DNA of 64,000 nt from Clostridium sp. AF15-31 (GTDB lineage: Bacteria > Bacillota > Clostridia > Lachnospirales > Lachnospiraceae): contig NZ_QTXL01000004.1 of the NCBI RefSeq assembly GCF_003461625.1, positions 263,813 to 327,812 of the forward strand, written 5' to 3'. The position numbers and the translations under genes were made by a program. Under the pieces are notes generated by a model. It was not told the origin of the DNA and made no database searches. It saw only the letters and a program-made list of their open reading frames with translations. Positions 54,088 to 63,372 of the stretch are shown piece by piece (positions within the stretch are counted from its first letter, which is position 1; each line of letters begins with the position of its first letter).

Positions 54088-54756
54088 ATGGAGCAGAACA
54101 TGCAGGGTTTTACAAATACAGCAGACAGGAATGAAACAATTTCTTATATAGAAGAATGTGGCTGTCAGACAGAAGCAGCAGAAGCAGATTGCGTGAAGAC
54201 TGCAATGGCATTTGCCAGGCAATGTCATCAGGGGCAGACACGTCTTGGAAGAGATGGCAAAGTGCCGTATTATGATGAACATATTCTTGGCGTTTACCAT
54301 ATATTAAAGGACGAATGCCATGTAGAGGATGAAACTGTACTTGTAGTTGCGTTATTGCATGATACGGTAGAAGATACGGACTGTACATTTGAAGATATTG
54401 AAAAGATCTTTGGTACGGATATCAGGGATCATGTATATTTATTAAGTAAACTTGAAGGAGAGACTTTCTCTGACTATTCAAAACGTCTATTTGACCACGC
54501 CCCGGCACAGGTGGTCATGATCAAACTTGCAGACAGACTGCATAATCTAAGAACTATCCTTTTTGTATCCAATCGCAAATGGATCCAGAGAAAAGTAAAT
54601 CAGACTTATACCGATATCCTTGACCGGCTAGAACAGGTAAAAGACAATCTGGGAGAGAACTATGCTTCCGAGATATCTATGTTAAAAGATAAAATTATCG
54701 AACAACTTGCTGTTGTTCAGGCAGAACTGGACAAGAAGCGGGAGACAATTCAATAA
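54088..54756 (+). CDS. HD-domain protein, small alarmone hydrolase candidate
   Basis: A 222-residue protein with a RelA/SpoT-like hydrolase domain only: KTAMAFARQCHQGQTRLG, PYYDEHILGVYHILKDE, the HD-x2-ED motif VALLHDTVEDTDCTFEDIEK, and IKLADRLHNLRTI with the late Asp. The synthetase, TGS and ACT domains of Rel proteins are absent. Small hydrolases of this type degrade ppGpp or NADPH (MESH1-like); the substrate is not settled by sequence. The ribosome site at the 54088 ATG is weak (AAGGT). Confidence 0.85.
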   Translation: MEQNMQGFTNTADRNETISYIEECGCQTEAAEADCVKTAMAFARQCHQGQTRLGRDGKVPYYDEHILGVYHILKDECHVEDETVLVVALLHDTVEDTDCTFEDIEKIFGTDIRDHVYLLSKLEGETFSDYSKRLFDHAPAQVVMIKLADRLHNLRTILFVSNRKWIQRKVNQTYTDILDRLEQVKDNLGENYASEISMLKDKIIEQLAVVQAELDKKRETIQ

Positions 54757-54842
54757 TACCGATTTCTCCGTCCGTTGGACTTTCGAAATCGTACAGCTAT
54801 TCGCATTCCGGGCTATTCGCCCTTCTTGCTCATGTCTGTTTA

Positions 54843-54903
54843 TCTGCCAAATAAATAAGCAACGTTGTCTTTATACAGACACGTTGCTTATTTGCTTGGC
54901 AGA
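54843..54903. terminator. Bidirectional terminator between the HD gene and ung
   Basis: TCTGCCAA / TTGGCAGA and AATAAGCAACG / CGTTGCTTATT form a long interrupted stem around TTATAC. It lies 8 bp from the ung stop codon. Confidence 0.8.
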
Positions 54904-54910
54904 TTTATTG

Positions 54911-55585
54911 TCATATGTTTTCAATCTGCCAGTCGATCGGTTCAACACCGTGCTCGGTCAAGAAGTTGTTCGTTTTGCTGAAAGGCTTGCTTCCCCAGAA
55001 ACCACGATAGACAGATAACGGACTTGGATGCGGAGCTTTTAAGATCAGATGATTCGGATTGTTTAACATCGAAGCTTTTTTTTGTGCATACGATCCCCAT
55101 AAGATGAATACGATCGGACGATCCTGGCGGTTTAAGATCTCCATACAGGCGTCTGTAAATTGTTCCCAGCCATGTCCCTGATGGGAATTTGCCTGATGTG
55201 CCCGGACGGTCAGAACAGCATTTAACATCAGGACACCCTGCTCTGCCCATTTGACAAGATAACCATTATTGGGTATATAGCAGCCAAGGTCATCGTGAAG
55301 CTCCTGATAGATATTAGCAAGAGAAGGCGGGATGTCGACACCCGGCTTTACGCTGAAGCTCAGACCATGCGCCTGCCCTACGTTGTGGTAAGGATCCTGA
55401 CCGATGATAACACATTTGACCTTTGATAATGGTGTCAGATGGAACGCATTGAATATATCATCGGCAGGAGGAAAGATCTCTCTTGTGGCATATTCATGTC
55501 CGACAAAATTAAACAGTTCTTTATAATATTCTTTTTTATATTCGGGCTTCAGTTCCGCAGCCCAATCATTTGAAATAGCTGGCAT
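54911..55585 (-). CDS. ung: Uracil-DNA glycosylase, family 1
   Basis: Ung removes uracil from DNA. The 224-residue protein has the catalytic GQDPYHNVGQAHGLSFSV with Asp and Tyr, the Ser-Pro loop IPPSLANIYQEL, VLMLNAVLTVRAHQANSH and the leucine-loop HPSPLSVYRGFWGSKPFS. Length and motifs are standard. It is a single gene. Confidence 0.98.
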   Translation of the reverse strand: MPAISNDWAAELKPEYKKEYYKELFNFVGHEYATREIFPPADDIFNAFHLTPLSKVKCVIIGQDPYHNVGQAHGLSFSVKPGVDIPPSLANIYQELHDDLGCYIPNNGYLVKWAEQGVLMLNAVLTVRAHQANSHQGHGWEQFTDACMEILNRQDRPIVFILWGSYAQKKASMLNNPNHLILKAPHPSPLSVYRGFWGSKPFSKTNNFLTEHGVEPIDWQIENI

Positions 55586-55814
55586 AATTCAGACTCCTTA
55601 TCTATAGTGTATAGGATACGTTTTTCATTTCGAGACGACATTCTGCATTCTGAAAATAAAAAGAATAGCATATGTGTTCATTTTTAAAAATAGTGTAACA
55701 TAAAGAATATTTAATGTAAATTTTAAGGTGTAATTTTACTCTGAAACATTGTCAGGTGAGAGACTTTGTGGTATCATCTTTTCAAATGAAATTTTTGCAG
55801 AAGGGGTGCTGAAA

Positions 55815-55964
55815 ATGGAGAAAGCATATAAGACAATGAAAACTTCAGGCGCAATAAATATTGCATTAGGCGTAGTGGTTCTGGTGCTTGGACTTGCATC
55901 CGGTATATTGATGATCGCATCAGGCGGTTGTCTTTTGAAGAACAAACGTCATATTGTATGGTAG
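55815..55964 (+). CDS. Small single-span membrane protein
   Basis: A 49-residue protein with a charged N-terminus (MEKAYKTMKTSG), one hydrophobic stretch (INIALGVVVLVLGLASGILM) and a basic C-terminus. AAGGGG stands 8 nt before the ATG at 55815. Short proteins with this pattern are seen in other Lachnospiraceae, but I know no function. The upstream 22 codons of the same frame are probably not translated. Confidence 0.6.
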   Translation: MEKAYKTMKTSGAINIALGVVVLVLGLASGILMIASGGCLLKNKRHIVW

Positions 55965-56062
55965 GAATGACAATCCTATGCACGCGGATACAGGAAGAAC
56001 AGTTGCCGCGTGCATATTTTTTGCAGATCTTTTCATGACGGGGTTTTTCTGTAAAAATGGGG

Positions 56063-56361
56063 TTGACAGACAGCGAGACACTGTGTTAAAGTCGATATAG
56101 ATAATACGATGAAGAGGAATAGTAGAATCTATGAAGCATTCAGAGAGTTGTCGGTTGGTGTGAGACAACAGTGGAACAGATTTGAACTCGCCTCAGAGTA
56201 GCCCGCTGAAAGGAAGTAGGATGGGATGGAACCTGACCATTATAGCAGGAGGATATAAGAGATTCTATCTGTATCTGTAACGAGAGCATACAACATGTAT
56301 GAAATAGAGTGGTACCGCGTATAACTTACGTCTCTATAGGTGATGAGATGTAGGTTTTTTT
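56063..56361 (+). promoter_or_regulatory. Promoter and leucine T-box riboswitch upstream of leuA
   Basis: TTGACA (56063-56068), 17 nt and TTAAAG form the promoter. The leader has a stem I region with GAACTCGCC, whose CTC (56187-56189) is a leucine codon in the specifier position. The T-box itself, GAGTGGTACCGCG, is at 56307-56319 and holds the TGGT that pairs with an uncharged tRNA 3' end. A terminator (ACGTCTC ... GAGATGT, then TTTTTTT) ends the leader. Uncharged leucine tRNA would allow read-through into leuA. Confidence 0.92.
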
Positions 56362-56446
56362 ATTGCCATATTTTATGTAATATATGAATCGGAGAACAAA
56401 AGCCGTTACAGGAGCTTATACAGAAAACAGAAACAGGAGGTTAAAC

Positions 56447-58108
56447 ATGAAGAATTTTGAGCATTACAAAAGAGGCTACTATATGCCGCCGGAAAAGTCT
56501 ACAAAATGGGTAGAAAAGGAATACGTTGATAAGGCACCGATCTGGTGTAGTGTAGATTTAAGAGATGGAAATCAGGCACTGATCGTTCCGATGAATCTGG
56601 ATGAGAAACTGGAGTTCTTCAAGGAACTTGTACGAATCGGTTTCAAAGAGATCGAGATCGGTTTCCCTGCAGCATCAGAAACAGAATATGAGTTCTGCCG
56701 TACCCTGATCGAGAAGGATATGATACCGGATGATGTAACCATTCAGGTACTGACACAGGCAAGACCACATATTATTAAGAAGACATTTGAAGCAATTGAC
56801 GGCGCAAAGAATGCAATTGTTCACCTGTATAATTCAACATCTTATGCACAGAGAACACAGGTATTTAAGAAATCCCAAGAAGAGATTTTACAGCTTGCTG
56901 TCGATGGAGCAAAACTGTTGAATCAGATGGCAGAAGAACATGGAGTGAACTATCCATTTGAATATTCACCGGAGAGCTTTACCGGAACAGAGATCGATTA
57001 TGCACTGGAAGTATGTAATGCAGTTATTAAAGAATGGAAGCCTACCCCGGATCGTAAGGTTATCATCAACCTTCCTGCAACCGTAGAGATGTCACTGCCA
57101 CATGTATATGCAAGTCAGATCGAGTACATGAGCGAACATCTGATTGACAGAGAAAATGTTATCCTGTCCTTACATCCGCACAATGACCGTGGCTGTGGCG
57201 TAGCAGATGCGGAGCTTGGTATTCTTGCAGGTGCAGACAGAATCGAGGGAACTTTATTTGGAAATGGTGAAAGAACCGGTAATGTAGATATCATCACACT
57301 TGCGATGAACATGTTCACACATGGAGTAGATCCTGAACTGGATCTGTCCGACATTCCAAAGCTGACAGAATTATATGAGCGCGTGACAAATATGCATGTA
57401 TATGAGCGTTCTCCGTATACGGGAAAATTAGTCTTTGCAGCATTTTCAGGTTCTCATCAGGATGCGATAGCAAAGGGTATGAAGTACAGAAAGGATCAGG
57501 GAGATGGTATGTGGACAGTACCATATCTTCCGCTGAATCCGGAGGATATCGGAAGAAAATATGATGGAGATGTTATCCGTATCAACAGTCAGTCAGGAAA
57601 GGGTGGAATCGGTTATATTCTTCAGTCCAAGTATGGCTTTGATCTTCCGGCCAAATTCCGTGAAGACCTTGGATACACAGTTAAAGATGTATCCGATAAG
57701 GCGCATAAAGAATTATCCGCTGCAGAAGTACTGGATATTTTCCAGCGTACATATGTCAATATTGAAGGCCCGGTTCAGATGTTAGAATGCCATTTTGTGC
57801 AGGGCGATGGAATCTCAACGGAGATCACGATCATGAAATATGGTGAGAAGAAAGTATATCATGGTAAAGGAAATGGACGTCTGGATGCTGTCAGCAATGC
57901 AATTAAAAAGCATTTTGACATTGACTTCAAGATCATCTGCTATGAGGAGCATGCATTACAGGTTGGCTCTAACTCACAGGCAGTCGCTTATGTAGGTCTG
58001 GAAGGAAAAGATGGAATAGTTACCTGGGGTGCAGGCATTAAGGATGATATTATTGATGCATCTGTATATGCCTTAATCTCAGCAATCAACAGAACAGGCG
58101 TGTTATAA
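56447..58108 (+). CDS. leuA: 2-isopropylmalate synthase (LeuA2-type)
   Basis: LeuA condenses 2-oxoisovalerate with acetyl-CoA, the first step to leucine. The 553-residue protein begins FEHYKRGYYMPPEKSTKW and contains the HMGL-like barrel: WCSVDLRDGNQALIVPM, LHPHNDRGCGVADAELG with the metal His residues, and GNGERTGNVDIITLA. The C-terminal 140 residues are the LeuA dimer domain used for leucine feedback. The length fits the longer LeuA2 type. AGGAGG fixes the ATG at 56447; the earlier in-frame ATG has no good site. Control by the T-box upstream is clear from sequence. Confidence 0.97.
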   Translation: MKNFEHYKRGYYMPPEKSTKWVEKEYVDKAPIWCSVDLRDGNQALIVPMNLDEKLEFFKELVRIGFKEIEIGFPAASETEYEFCRTLIEKDMIPDDVTIQVLTQARPHIIKKTFEAIDGAKNAIVHLYNSTSYAQRTQVFKKSQEEILQLAVDGAKLLNQMAEEHGVNYPFEYSPESFTGTEIDYALEVCNAVIKEWKPTPDRKVIINLPATVEMSLPHVYASQIEYMSEHLIDRENVILSLHPHNDRGCGVADAELGILAGADRIEGTLFGNGERTGNVDIITLAMNMFTHGVDPELDLSDIPKLTELYERVTNMHVYERSPYTGKLVFAAFSGSHQDAIAKGMKYRKDQGDGMWTVPYLPLNPEDIGRKYDGDVIRINSQSGKGGIGYILQSKYGFDLPAKFREDLGYTVKDVSDKAHKELSAAEVLDIFQRTYVNIEGPVQMLECHFVQGDGISTEITIMKYGEKKVYHGKGNGRLDAVSNAIKKHFDIDFKIICYEEHALQVGSNSQAVAYVGLEGKDGIVTWGAGIKDDIIDASVYALISAINRTGVL

Positions 58109-58114
58109 TAAATA

Positions 58115-58163
58115 AAAAGCCATTCAGCCGGTATAATAATAGTATCGGTTGGATGGCTTTTTA
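58115..58163. terminator. Bidirectional terminator between leuA and the CBS gene
   Basis: AAAAGCCATTCAGCCG pairs with CGGTTGGATGGCTTTT (one mismatch and wobbles) with T-runs on the right and A residues on the left. Confidence 0.85.
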
Positions 58164-58180
58164 ATTTTTTTGAAAAAAGA

Positions 58181-58591
58181 CTATGAAGTCTGGCTCAGCT
58201 TTTTATAGCAGTAGCCGATGATATCTTTTCGGGTTACGATACCGATGAACTTGTTGTGGTCGTCGACTACCGGAACAAAGTTCTGTGCCATTGCACGGGC
58301 AATCAGATCTTCCATGTTTGAGTTGATTGATACGGAGGCATATTCGAATTTTTTCGGAATGTCGGACAGATGGATATCTTCAGATTCGGACAGATGGTTC
58401 AATCCGGCTTTCTTGCAGAACCAGAGAATATCACCCTCGGTGATTGTTCCGACATATTCGCCGTTACCCGACAGAATCGGGATTGCTGAATATCGATGAA
58501 TCTCCATCTTTTCAAGAATCTGTCTTAAAGTATATGTATTTTCTATAAATGCAACCTCGCTCTTGGGAGTCAGAAAAAATAAAATATTCAT
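58181..58591 (-). CDS. CBS-domain pair protein
   Basis: A 136-residue protein made of two CBS motifs: TLRQILEKMEIHRYSAIPIL with YVGTITEGDILW, and MEDLIARAMAQNFVPVVDD with FIGIVTRKDIIGYCYKKL. Stand-alone CBS pairs sense adenine nucleotides or c-di-AMP; which one is not shown. GGAGG stands unusually far (14 nt) from the ATG. Confidence 0.9.
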   Translation of the reverse strand: MNILFFLTPKSEVAFIENTYTLRQILEKMEIHRYSAIPILSGNGEYVGTITEGDILWFCKKAGLNHLSESEDIHLSDIPKKFEYASVSINSNMEDLIARAMAQNFVPVVDDHNKFIGIVTRKDIIGYCYKKLSQTS

Positions 58592-58862
58592 AGGTCAGGT
58601 TGAATCCTCCTTTATGTAAAATATATCCTGTTTAAAAGTCATATCTGCCGGTATTGTTTTTGCTGTACCGGTTGTTGTTTTTCTATTATAGAGGAAGTGG
58701 ACACGGTTTGCAATTTACATTCTCTTAATTTTGTTTGAAAAAAGTGTGACAGATTACAGAAAAACCAGAGAAAAAACTTCTGGTTGTTTAATAAGGGGTT
58801 ATTTGTTAAAATAAACGTAGGTGCAAGCTTGTGCGTGTACATTTACAGACAGGAGGAAAGCT

Positions 58863-59978
58863 ATGGCTGCGGATAACGTATATGATGAAGATCAGGAATA
58901 CCTGATTGAAGCGCGTGATGCAATCTCCGAATTAGAAGATTTAAAAGATAAGCTGGAGGAGATCAAACTGCTCCAGAAGAAGAATAAACGGGCAATCGTC
59001 CGGGAAGAACGGGCGACCGGCGATGAGATCAGTGCCACGCTAAAGAAAAGAAAAGAACAGATCGCTGCAAGCTATGACAGACAGATCGATGTAAATAATT
59101 CCAAGATCCGTCAAGTGCAGACGAAGAAGGATAAAAAGAAAAGCCAGAGAATGGAAGATAGGATCAATAAGGAGACGGCAGATATCCGGGAGGAGAATCG
59201 TCAGCTGAATGCGACTATCAAGACCTTATTCAAAAAGAACCATGTTCCGTCGTTTTGTAATACGAAGATGTATTATTGTCTGTTTTCCCCAAAAGGCATG
59301 AGCGAATTTCTGGAGCTGTTTGTAATTCTTTTGGTTGCATGTGGAGGAATTCCGGCAACAGTGATAGCGGTTTTGATGAATACAAAGTTTAAGACAGGAA
59401 GTCATACTGCAATGTGCGTGCTGATTGCAGCACTGATCATAATTGCTGAGTTTATTATTTATTTTATTGTATTTAACCTGACAAAGGTGAAACATAGGGA
59501 TTTGATCCGGGAGGGAAGAAGAACCCGCGATAAGATCATAGCCAATGAGAAGGCAGTAAAAGCGATCAAGAATTCAATTGCAAAGGATAAGGATGAGAGT
59601 ATTTACAGACTGGGTAAATATGATAAAAAGATTCAGGAATTAGAGGATGCAGGTGGAGTGATCAGTGATGAAAAACTGGATGCGCTTCGTACATTCGAGA
59701 AAGAAACCAAGCAGTTGATTACGGATGAGATTACCGGACGCAGAAAAGAGAAACTGGACCGGTTGAAATCCGAACGTGATACACTGGAAAATGATTTCGG
59801 TGATACGCAGAAGAAGATATCTGAATACGAGCTTATGATCACGAACAAATATGAAACATATCTCGGAAAGGATTTTTGTACAGAAGAAAAATTATCTGAT
59901 CTGATCTCAATCATGGAAGAAGGATCAGCAAGTACAGTATCTGAGGCTATCAAAGTTTATAAGGGAGATGACAGATGA
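58863..59978 (+). CDS. Coiled-coil membrane protein of unknown function
   Basis: A 371-residue protein with a long N-terminal coiled coil (about residues 10-125, rich in Lys, Glu and Arg), two membrane helices (about 150-172 and 184-206) and a second coiled coil to residue 340. Both coiled coils should face the cytoplasm if the helices form a hairpin. I do not recognise the family. AGGAGG precedes the ATG at 58863. Its last 22 bases overlap the end of the convergent yyaC gene. Confidence 0.75.
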   Translation: MAADNVYDEDQEYLIEARDAISELEDLKDKLEEIKLLQKKNKRAIVREERATGDEISATLKKRKEQIAASYDRQIDVNNSKIRQVQTKKDKKKSQRMEDRINKETADIREENRQLNATIKTLFKKNHVPSFCNTKMYYCLFSPKGMSEFLELFVILLVACGGIPATVIAVLMNTKFKTGSHTAMCVLIAALIIIAEFIIYFIVFNLTKVKHRDLIREGRRTRDKIIANEKAVKAIKNSIAKDKDESIYRLGKYDKKIQELEDAGGVISDEKLDALRTFEKETKQLITDEITGRRKEKLDRLKSERDTLENDFGDTQKKISEYELMITNKYETYLGKDFCTEEKLSDLISIMEEGSASTVSEAIKVYKGDDR

Positions 59979-60532
59979 TGATCGGCATAGATCAAAGCCT
60001 TTCCGATGTATTCTGCCATTTGTTTAACTGTATATAATCTGGTATTCTGGAGAAGATTTGCTCCGGTATGACCAGACAGATTCACAATTCCGGTAATGGA
60101 CATATCGCCTATTGCCGGAAGTTTTTTATTTACGCCTTTTCCGGGAAAAAGGTGGGAGTTGGTGAGCGTGACCAGTCCCATGTCCTTTGACATGCCAAGA
60201 GAGGCATCGACAGCAATCACAAAAGGATTGTCAAAGTCCGCATAAATGTGTTCGATGGTATCCTTGATATTTAAAGCATGGACAGGGTATTGCAGCGTGC
60301 CTGCAACCTGATAGGTTGTGTTGTGAGCCAGGATATAATCACCGACCAGAGGACCAAGGGCATCTCCGGTTGCGCGGTCTGTGCCGATGCAGATAACGAT
60401 GATATCCTTGGAAGCACCATCCATTTCATATATCATTTCTATGATCTTATCCCCAAGTGCTTTACAGGTATGGCTACGGCTGGGATCAAAATATTCAGTT
60501 TTTCGTTTCGTTTGTTTTTTGCTGATATTCAT
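59957..60532 (-). CDS. yyaC: Spore protease YyaC-like protein
   Basis: A 191-residue member of the YyaC (DUF1256) family, structurally related to the germination protease GPR. Signature: IVICIGTDRATGDALGPLVG, PVHALNIKDTIEHIYAD, FVIAVDASLGMSKDMGLVT and GDMSITGIVNLSGHTGAN. Its role in sporulation is likely but not well defined. GGAAGG lies 5 nt before the ATG at 60532. Confidence 0.92.
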   Translation of the reverse strand: MNISKKQTKRKTEYFDPSRSHTCKALGDKIIEMIYEMDGASKDIIVICIGTDRATGDALGPLVGDYILAHNTTYQVAGTLQYPVHALNIKDTIEHIYADFDNPFVIAVDASLGMSKDMGLVTLTNSHLFPGKGVNKKLPAIGDMSITGIVNLSGHTGANLLQNTRLYTVKQMAEYIGKALIYADHHLSSPL

Positions 60533-60764
60533 AAACACCTTCCAGAAAATGTATCTTACTATAAAGTATTACCAGGATTGATAAAGTTTACACAAAGCTG
60601 AAAAATAAAATGTCGAAATAATAAAAAAGAAAAAATATGGATTGCAGGATCTGTTGACAAAATTTGATAAGTACAGGCTATCTGGAATGCTATTATCAGA
60701 ATTAATCTCAAAATAGAGAACTTTCGATAGAACGAAAGTAAATAAAAGAATGGGGAGTGTTATC

Positions 60765-62027
60765 ATGATAGAGATTGTATATGACAAGGCGACAGCAGAA
60801 AAAAATGCAAAAAATGATGGTCACTACAGAATGCCAAAGAATATCAGACAGATAGGAAATGCCCCGGATAAAAAGAAGATATACATAGAAGATTATGTAA
60901 TGACATTTCTTCGCAAGATTGCAGAGCCGGGAAATACAACCTCCCGCGGTGCGATCCTGCTTGGAGAATATTTTAAAGACGGGGATACAGAGACCTTGTT
61001 CATCAGTGGAGCGGTAGAAGCACAGAATCTGGAGTTTGATGTAGACCAGATCAAATTCGATGATCATATCTGGAGCAAGCTCTATGCGGATATCAATAAA
61101 TATTTTGAAAATCTGTCAGTTGTGGGATGGTTTTTATCCAGGATGGGATTTTCAACAGAAATCAACGACAAGATTACCAGACTTCATCTGGAAAATTTTC
61201 GGGGAAGAGATAAGGTACTGTTTGTTATGGATTCTCTGGAATGTGATGATGCCTTTTATGTATGTGAGAAGAACCGGCTGATGCGGCAACGTGGATATTA
61301 TATTTATTATGTCAGAAATGAAGCAATGCAGAGCTACATTATCAGCCGTAAGAATATGTCCTGTGAGGACAAGCAGAACGCAGCAGTACGGAAGGATGCG
61401 GAGCTTGTAAAGAATTTCCGCGCCATGCGCGGTGACACACCTGAAAAACCAAAGAAGAACCGCACCTATGTCCGGTATGCAGTAGCCTCTTTTGCAGCTT
61501 TATTTGTACTATCCATGGGAGTTGCTGTATCCGGAAACTATGATAAAATGAAGAACATCGAATCTACGATCCGCAAAATGGAACTGGAAAATGGAGATTC
61601 CGGGGTACAAGTATTTTCAAACAGCAACACAGAACAGACAATATATACAAAAGATATAGACAGTACGACTGCCGGAACATCGGCTGTTACGGAAACGCAG
61701 ACAGAGTCTGCCGGCGCAGATAAGGCAGGAGTAACAGGATCAAATGGGGCACAGAACAAAACGCAGGTAGATCAACCGGATACAGAGAGTCTGATAACAA
61801 CGGAACAGACAACTTCACAGGACAATACTCAGGAAAATACCCAGGAGACAATGGCAGAGGGAATTCTGCAGTATTATACGATTAAAGAAGGAGATACATT
61901 GATGAGTATTTCGATCAAGATGTACAAGTCTCCGGAATATGTGGATGCCCTGATGAATGCAAATGGAATTAAAGAAGGAGATACAATCTATCCGGGGGAA
62001 AAAATAGCTATTCCATCTGTAAACTAA
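60765..62027 (+). CDS. LysM membrane protein with an MPN-like N-terminal domain
   Basis: A 420-residue protein. Residues 35-160 resemble the MPN/JAMM fold: RGAILLGEYFKDGDTETLFI followed by VVGWFLSRMGFSTEINDK (about 118-135) lines up with the eukaryotic VVGWYHSHPGF segment, but the metal His residues are missing, so it would be catalytically dead. A membrane helix follows (237-256), then a Thr/Glu/Gln-rich linker and a C-terminal LysM domain (YTIKEGDTLMSISIKMY, ending YPGEKIAIPS). The LysM should face the cell wall. GGGGAG precedes the ATG at 60765. It seems to start a unit with the DUF5711 and cvpA genes. Confidence 0.75.
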   Translation: MIEIVYDKATAEKNAKNDGHYRMPKNIRQIGNAPDKKKIYIEDYVMTFLRKIAEPGNTTSRGAILLGEYFKDGDTETLFISGAVEAQNLEFDVDQIKFDDHIWSKLYADINKYFENLSVVGWFLSRMGFSTEINDKITRLHLENFRGRDKVLFVMDSLECDDAFYVCEKNRLMRQRGYYIYYVRNEAMQSYIISRKNMSCEDKQNAAVRKDAELVKNFRAMRGDTPEKPKKNRTYVRYAVASFAALFVLSMGVAVSGNYDKMKNIESTIRKMELENGDSGVQVFSNSNTEQTIYTKDIDSTTAGTSAVTETQTESAGADKAGVTGSNGAQNKTQVDQPDTESLITTEQTTSQDNTQENTQETMAEGILQYYTIKEGDTLMSISIKMYKSPEYVDALMNANGIKEGDTIYPGEKIAIPSVN

Positions 62028-62097
62028 AAATGATATACTGTCCACATGTGAAAAGAAAAACTCTTATTTAAAATTGCAGATAATATAGAGGTATAGT

Positions 62098-63372
62098 ATG
62101 ACAAAAGAAACAACAGAAGAACTGAATAAAAAAAGAAAACCTGCTTTTGGGAAACGTCGTTTTGAAAAACAGGACAGGACACAGGATACAGACAGCAACA
62201 TAATAGAAGTAACACCAGGAATGTCAGGAAGATTAAAGCTGCTGATCCTTTTACTTGTGATATTAATTGCAGCGGTAACGATCGTATCCGTGCGCAGATA
62301 CATCAGTACAAGAGAATATAGAGCATATGACGTGGTGACATCTACCGAGACATCCGGAGATAATATAGCCAATTATGTATTGTTCAGTGATAATGTCCTG
62401 AAGGTAACAAAAGATGGAGTATCCTATATTGATCAGAGTGGTAATACTGTCTGGGACTGTAGCTATTCCATGAAGATGCCGCAGGTAGTTGTAAATGGAG
62501 ACTATGCTGCAGTTGCAGATCTGAATGGCAGAGATGTGTATGTATTTAATAAATCCGGTAAGGTCAGTAACCAGACACTGAACTATGATATTACCAATAT
62601 CGACGTGGCAGCACAGGGCGTGTATGTAGTGATCCTGTCGGGAGAAAAAGAAAATTATATCAATGCTTACGATAAAGACAGCAAGAGTATATATGAGATG
62701 AAGACATCAATCGAGAACAGTGGGTATCCGCTGGATATTGCAATATCAGATGACGGAGCCAAGTTATTTACCAGTTATGTGAAGGTAGACGGGACTTCTG
62801 TGCCGGATTATCTTGCAGCCTATAATTTCGGATCTGTGGGACAGAATGAGAATGCGGATCGTCTGATGGGTGGCTTTACCTTTGATGACACCATATTTCC
62901 ATACATAGATTTTGTAGACAATGACACAGTTGTCTGTTTTGGTGATAATAAGATCGTTGTATACGCCATGTCTGAAAAACCAAGTGAAAAAGCGGAGATC
63001 AATCTGGAGAACCGTGAGATGCTTGGTGTATTTGCAAATACAAAATATCTGGGTTATATCACGGCAGATAACGAAGATAGTGACAACAGATACCATATCT
63101 ATATCTATGATATGAGTGGTAAGCTGACAGCAGAAACGGATTATAACAATTCATTTTCCAATATATATGCAACAGATGATGAACTTATCATTTCGGGGGA
63201 ATTCGACTGCAGTATTTATTATCTGAATGGAGCAAGAAAGTTTGCAACGACTTTTAATAAGAATCTGATCAATATTGTGCCATCCAAAAATAAGCTGGAG
63301 TATATTGCGATATTTGAAAATGAAACCCAGGTGATCAAATTAAAGTTAAAGAACGAAAAGGAGAAAAAATGA
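62098..63372 (+). CDS. DUF5711-family membrane-anchored beta-propeller-like protein
   Basis: A 424-residue protein with a basic cytoplasmic N-terminus, one membrane helix (LKLLILLLVILIAAVTIVSV, residues 43-62) and an extracytoplasmic part of repeated beta-strand units such as YIDQSGNTVWDCSYSMKMPQ and VYVFNKSGKVSNQTLNYDIT. The order and length fit the DUF5711 family of Lachnospiraceae, whose role is unknown. Its stop codon overlaps the cvpA start by 4 bp, indicating coupling. Confidence 0.85.
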   Translation: MTKETTEELNKKRKPAFGKRRFEKQDRTQDTDSNIIEVTPGMSGRLKLLILLLVILIAAVTIVSVRRYISTREYRAYDVVTSTETSGDNIANYVLFSDNVLKVTKDGVSYIDQSGNTVWDCSYSMKMPQVVVNGDYAAVADLNGRDVYVFNKSGKVSNQTLNYDITNIDVAAQGVYVVILSGEKENYINAYDKDSKSIYEMKTSIENSGYPLDIAISDDGAKLFTSYVKVDGTSVPDYLAAYNFGSVGQNENADRLMGGFTFDDTIFPYIDFVDNDTVVCFGDNKIVVYAMSEKPSEKAEINLENREMLGVFANTKYLGYITADNEDSDNRYHIYIYDMSGKLTAETDYNNSFSNIYATDDELIISGEFDCSIYYLNGARKFATTFNKNLINIVPSKNKLEYIAIFENETQVIKLKLKNEKEKK

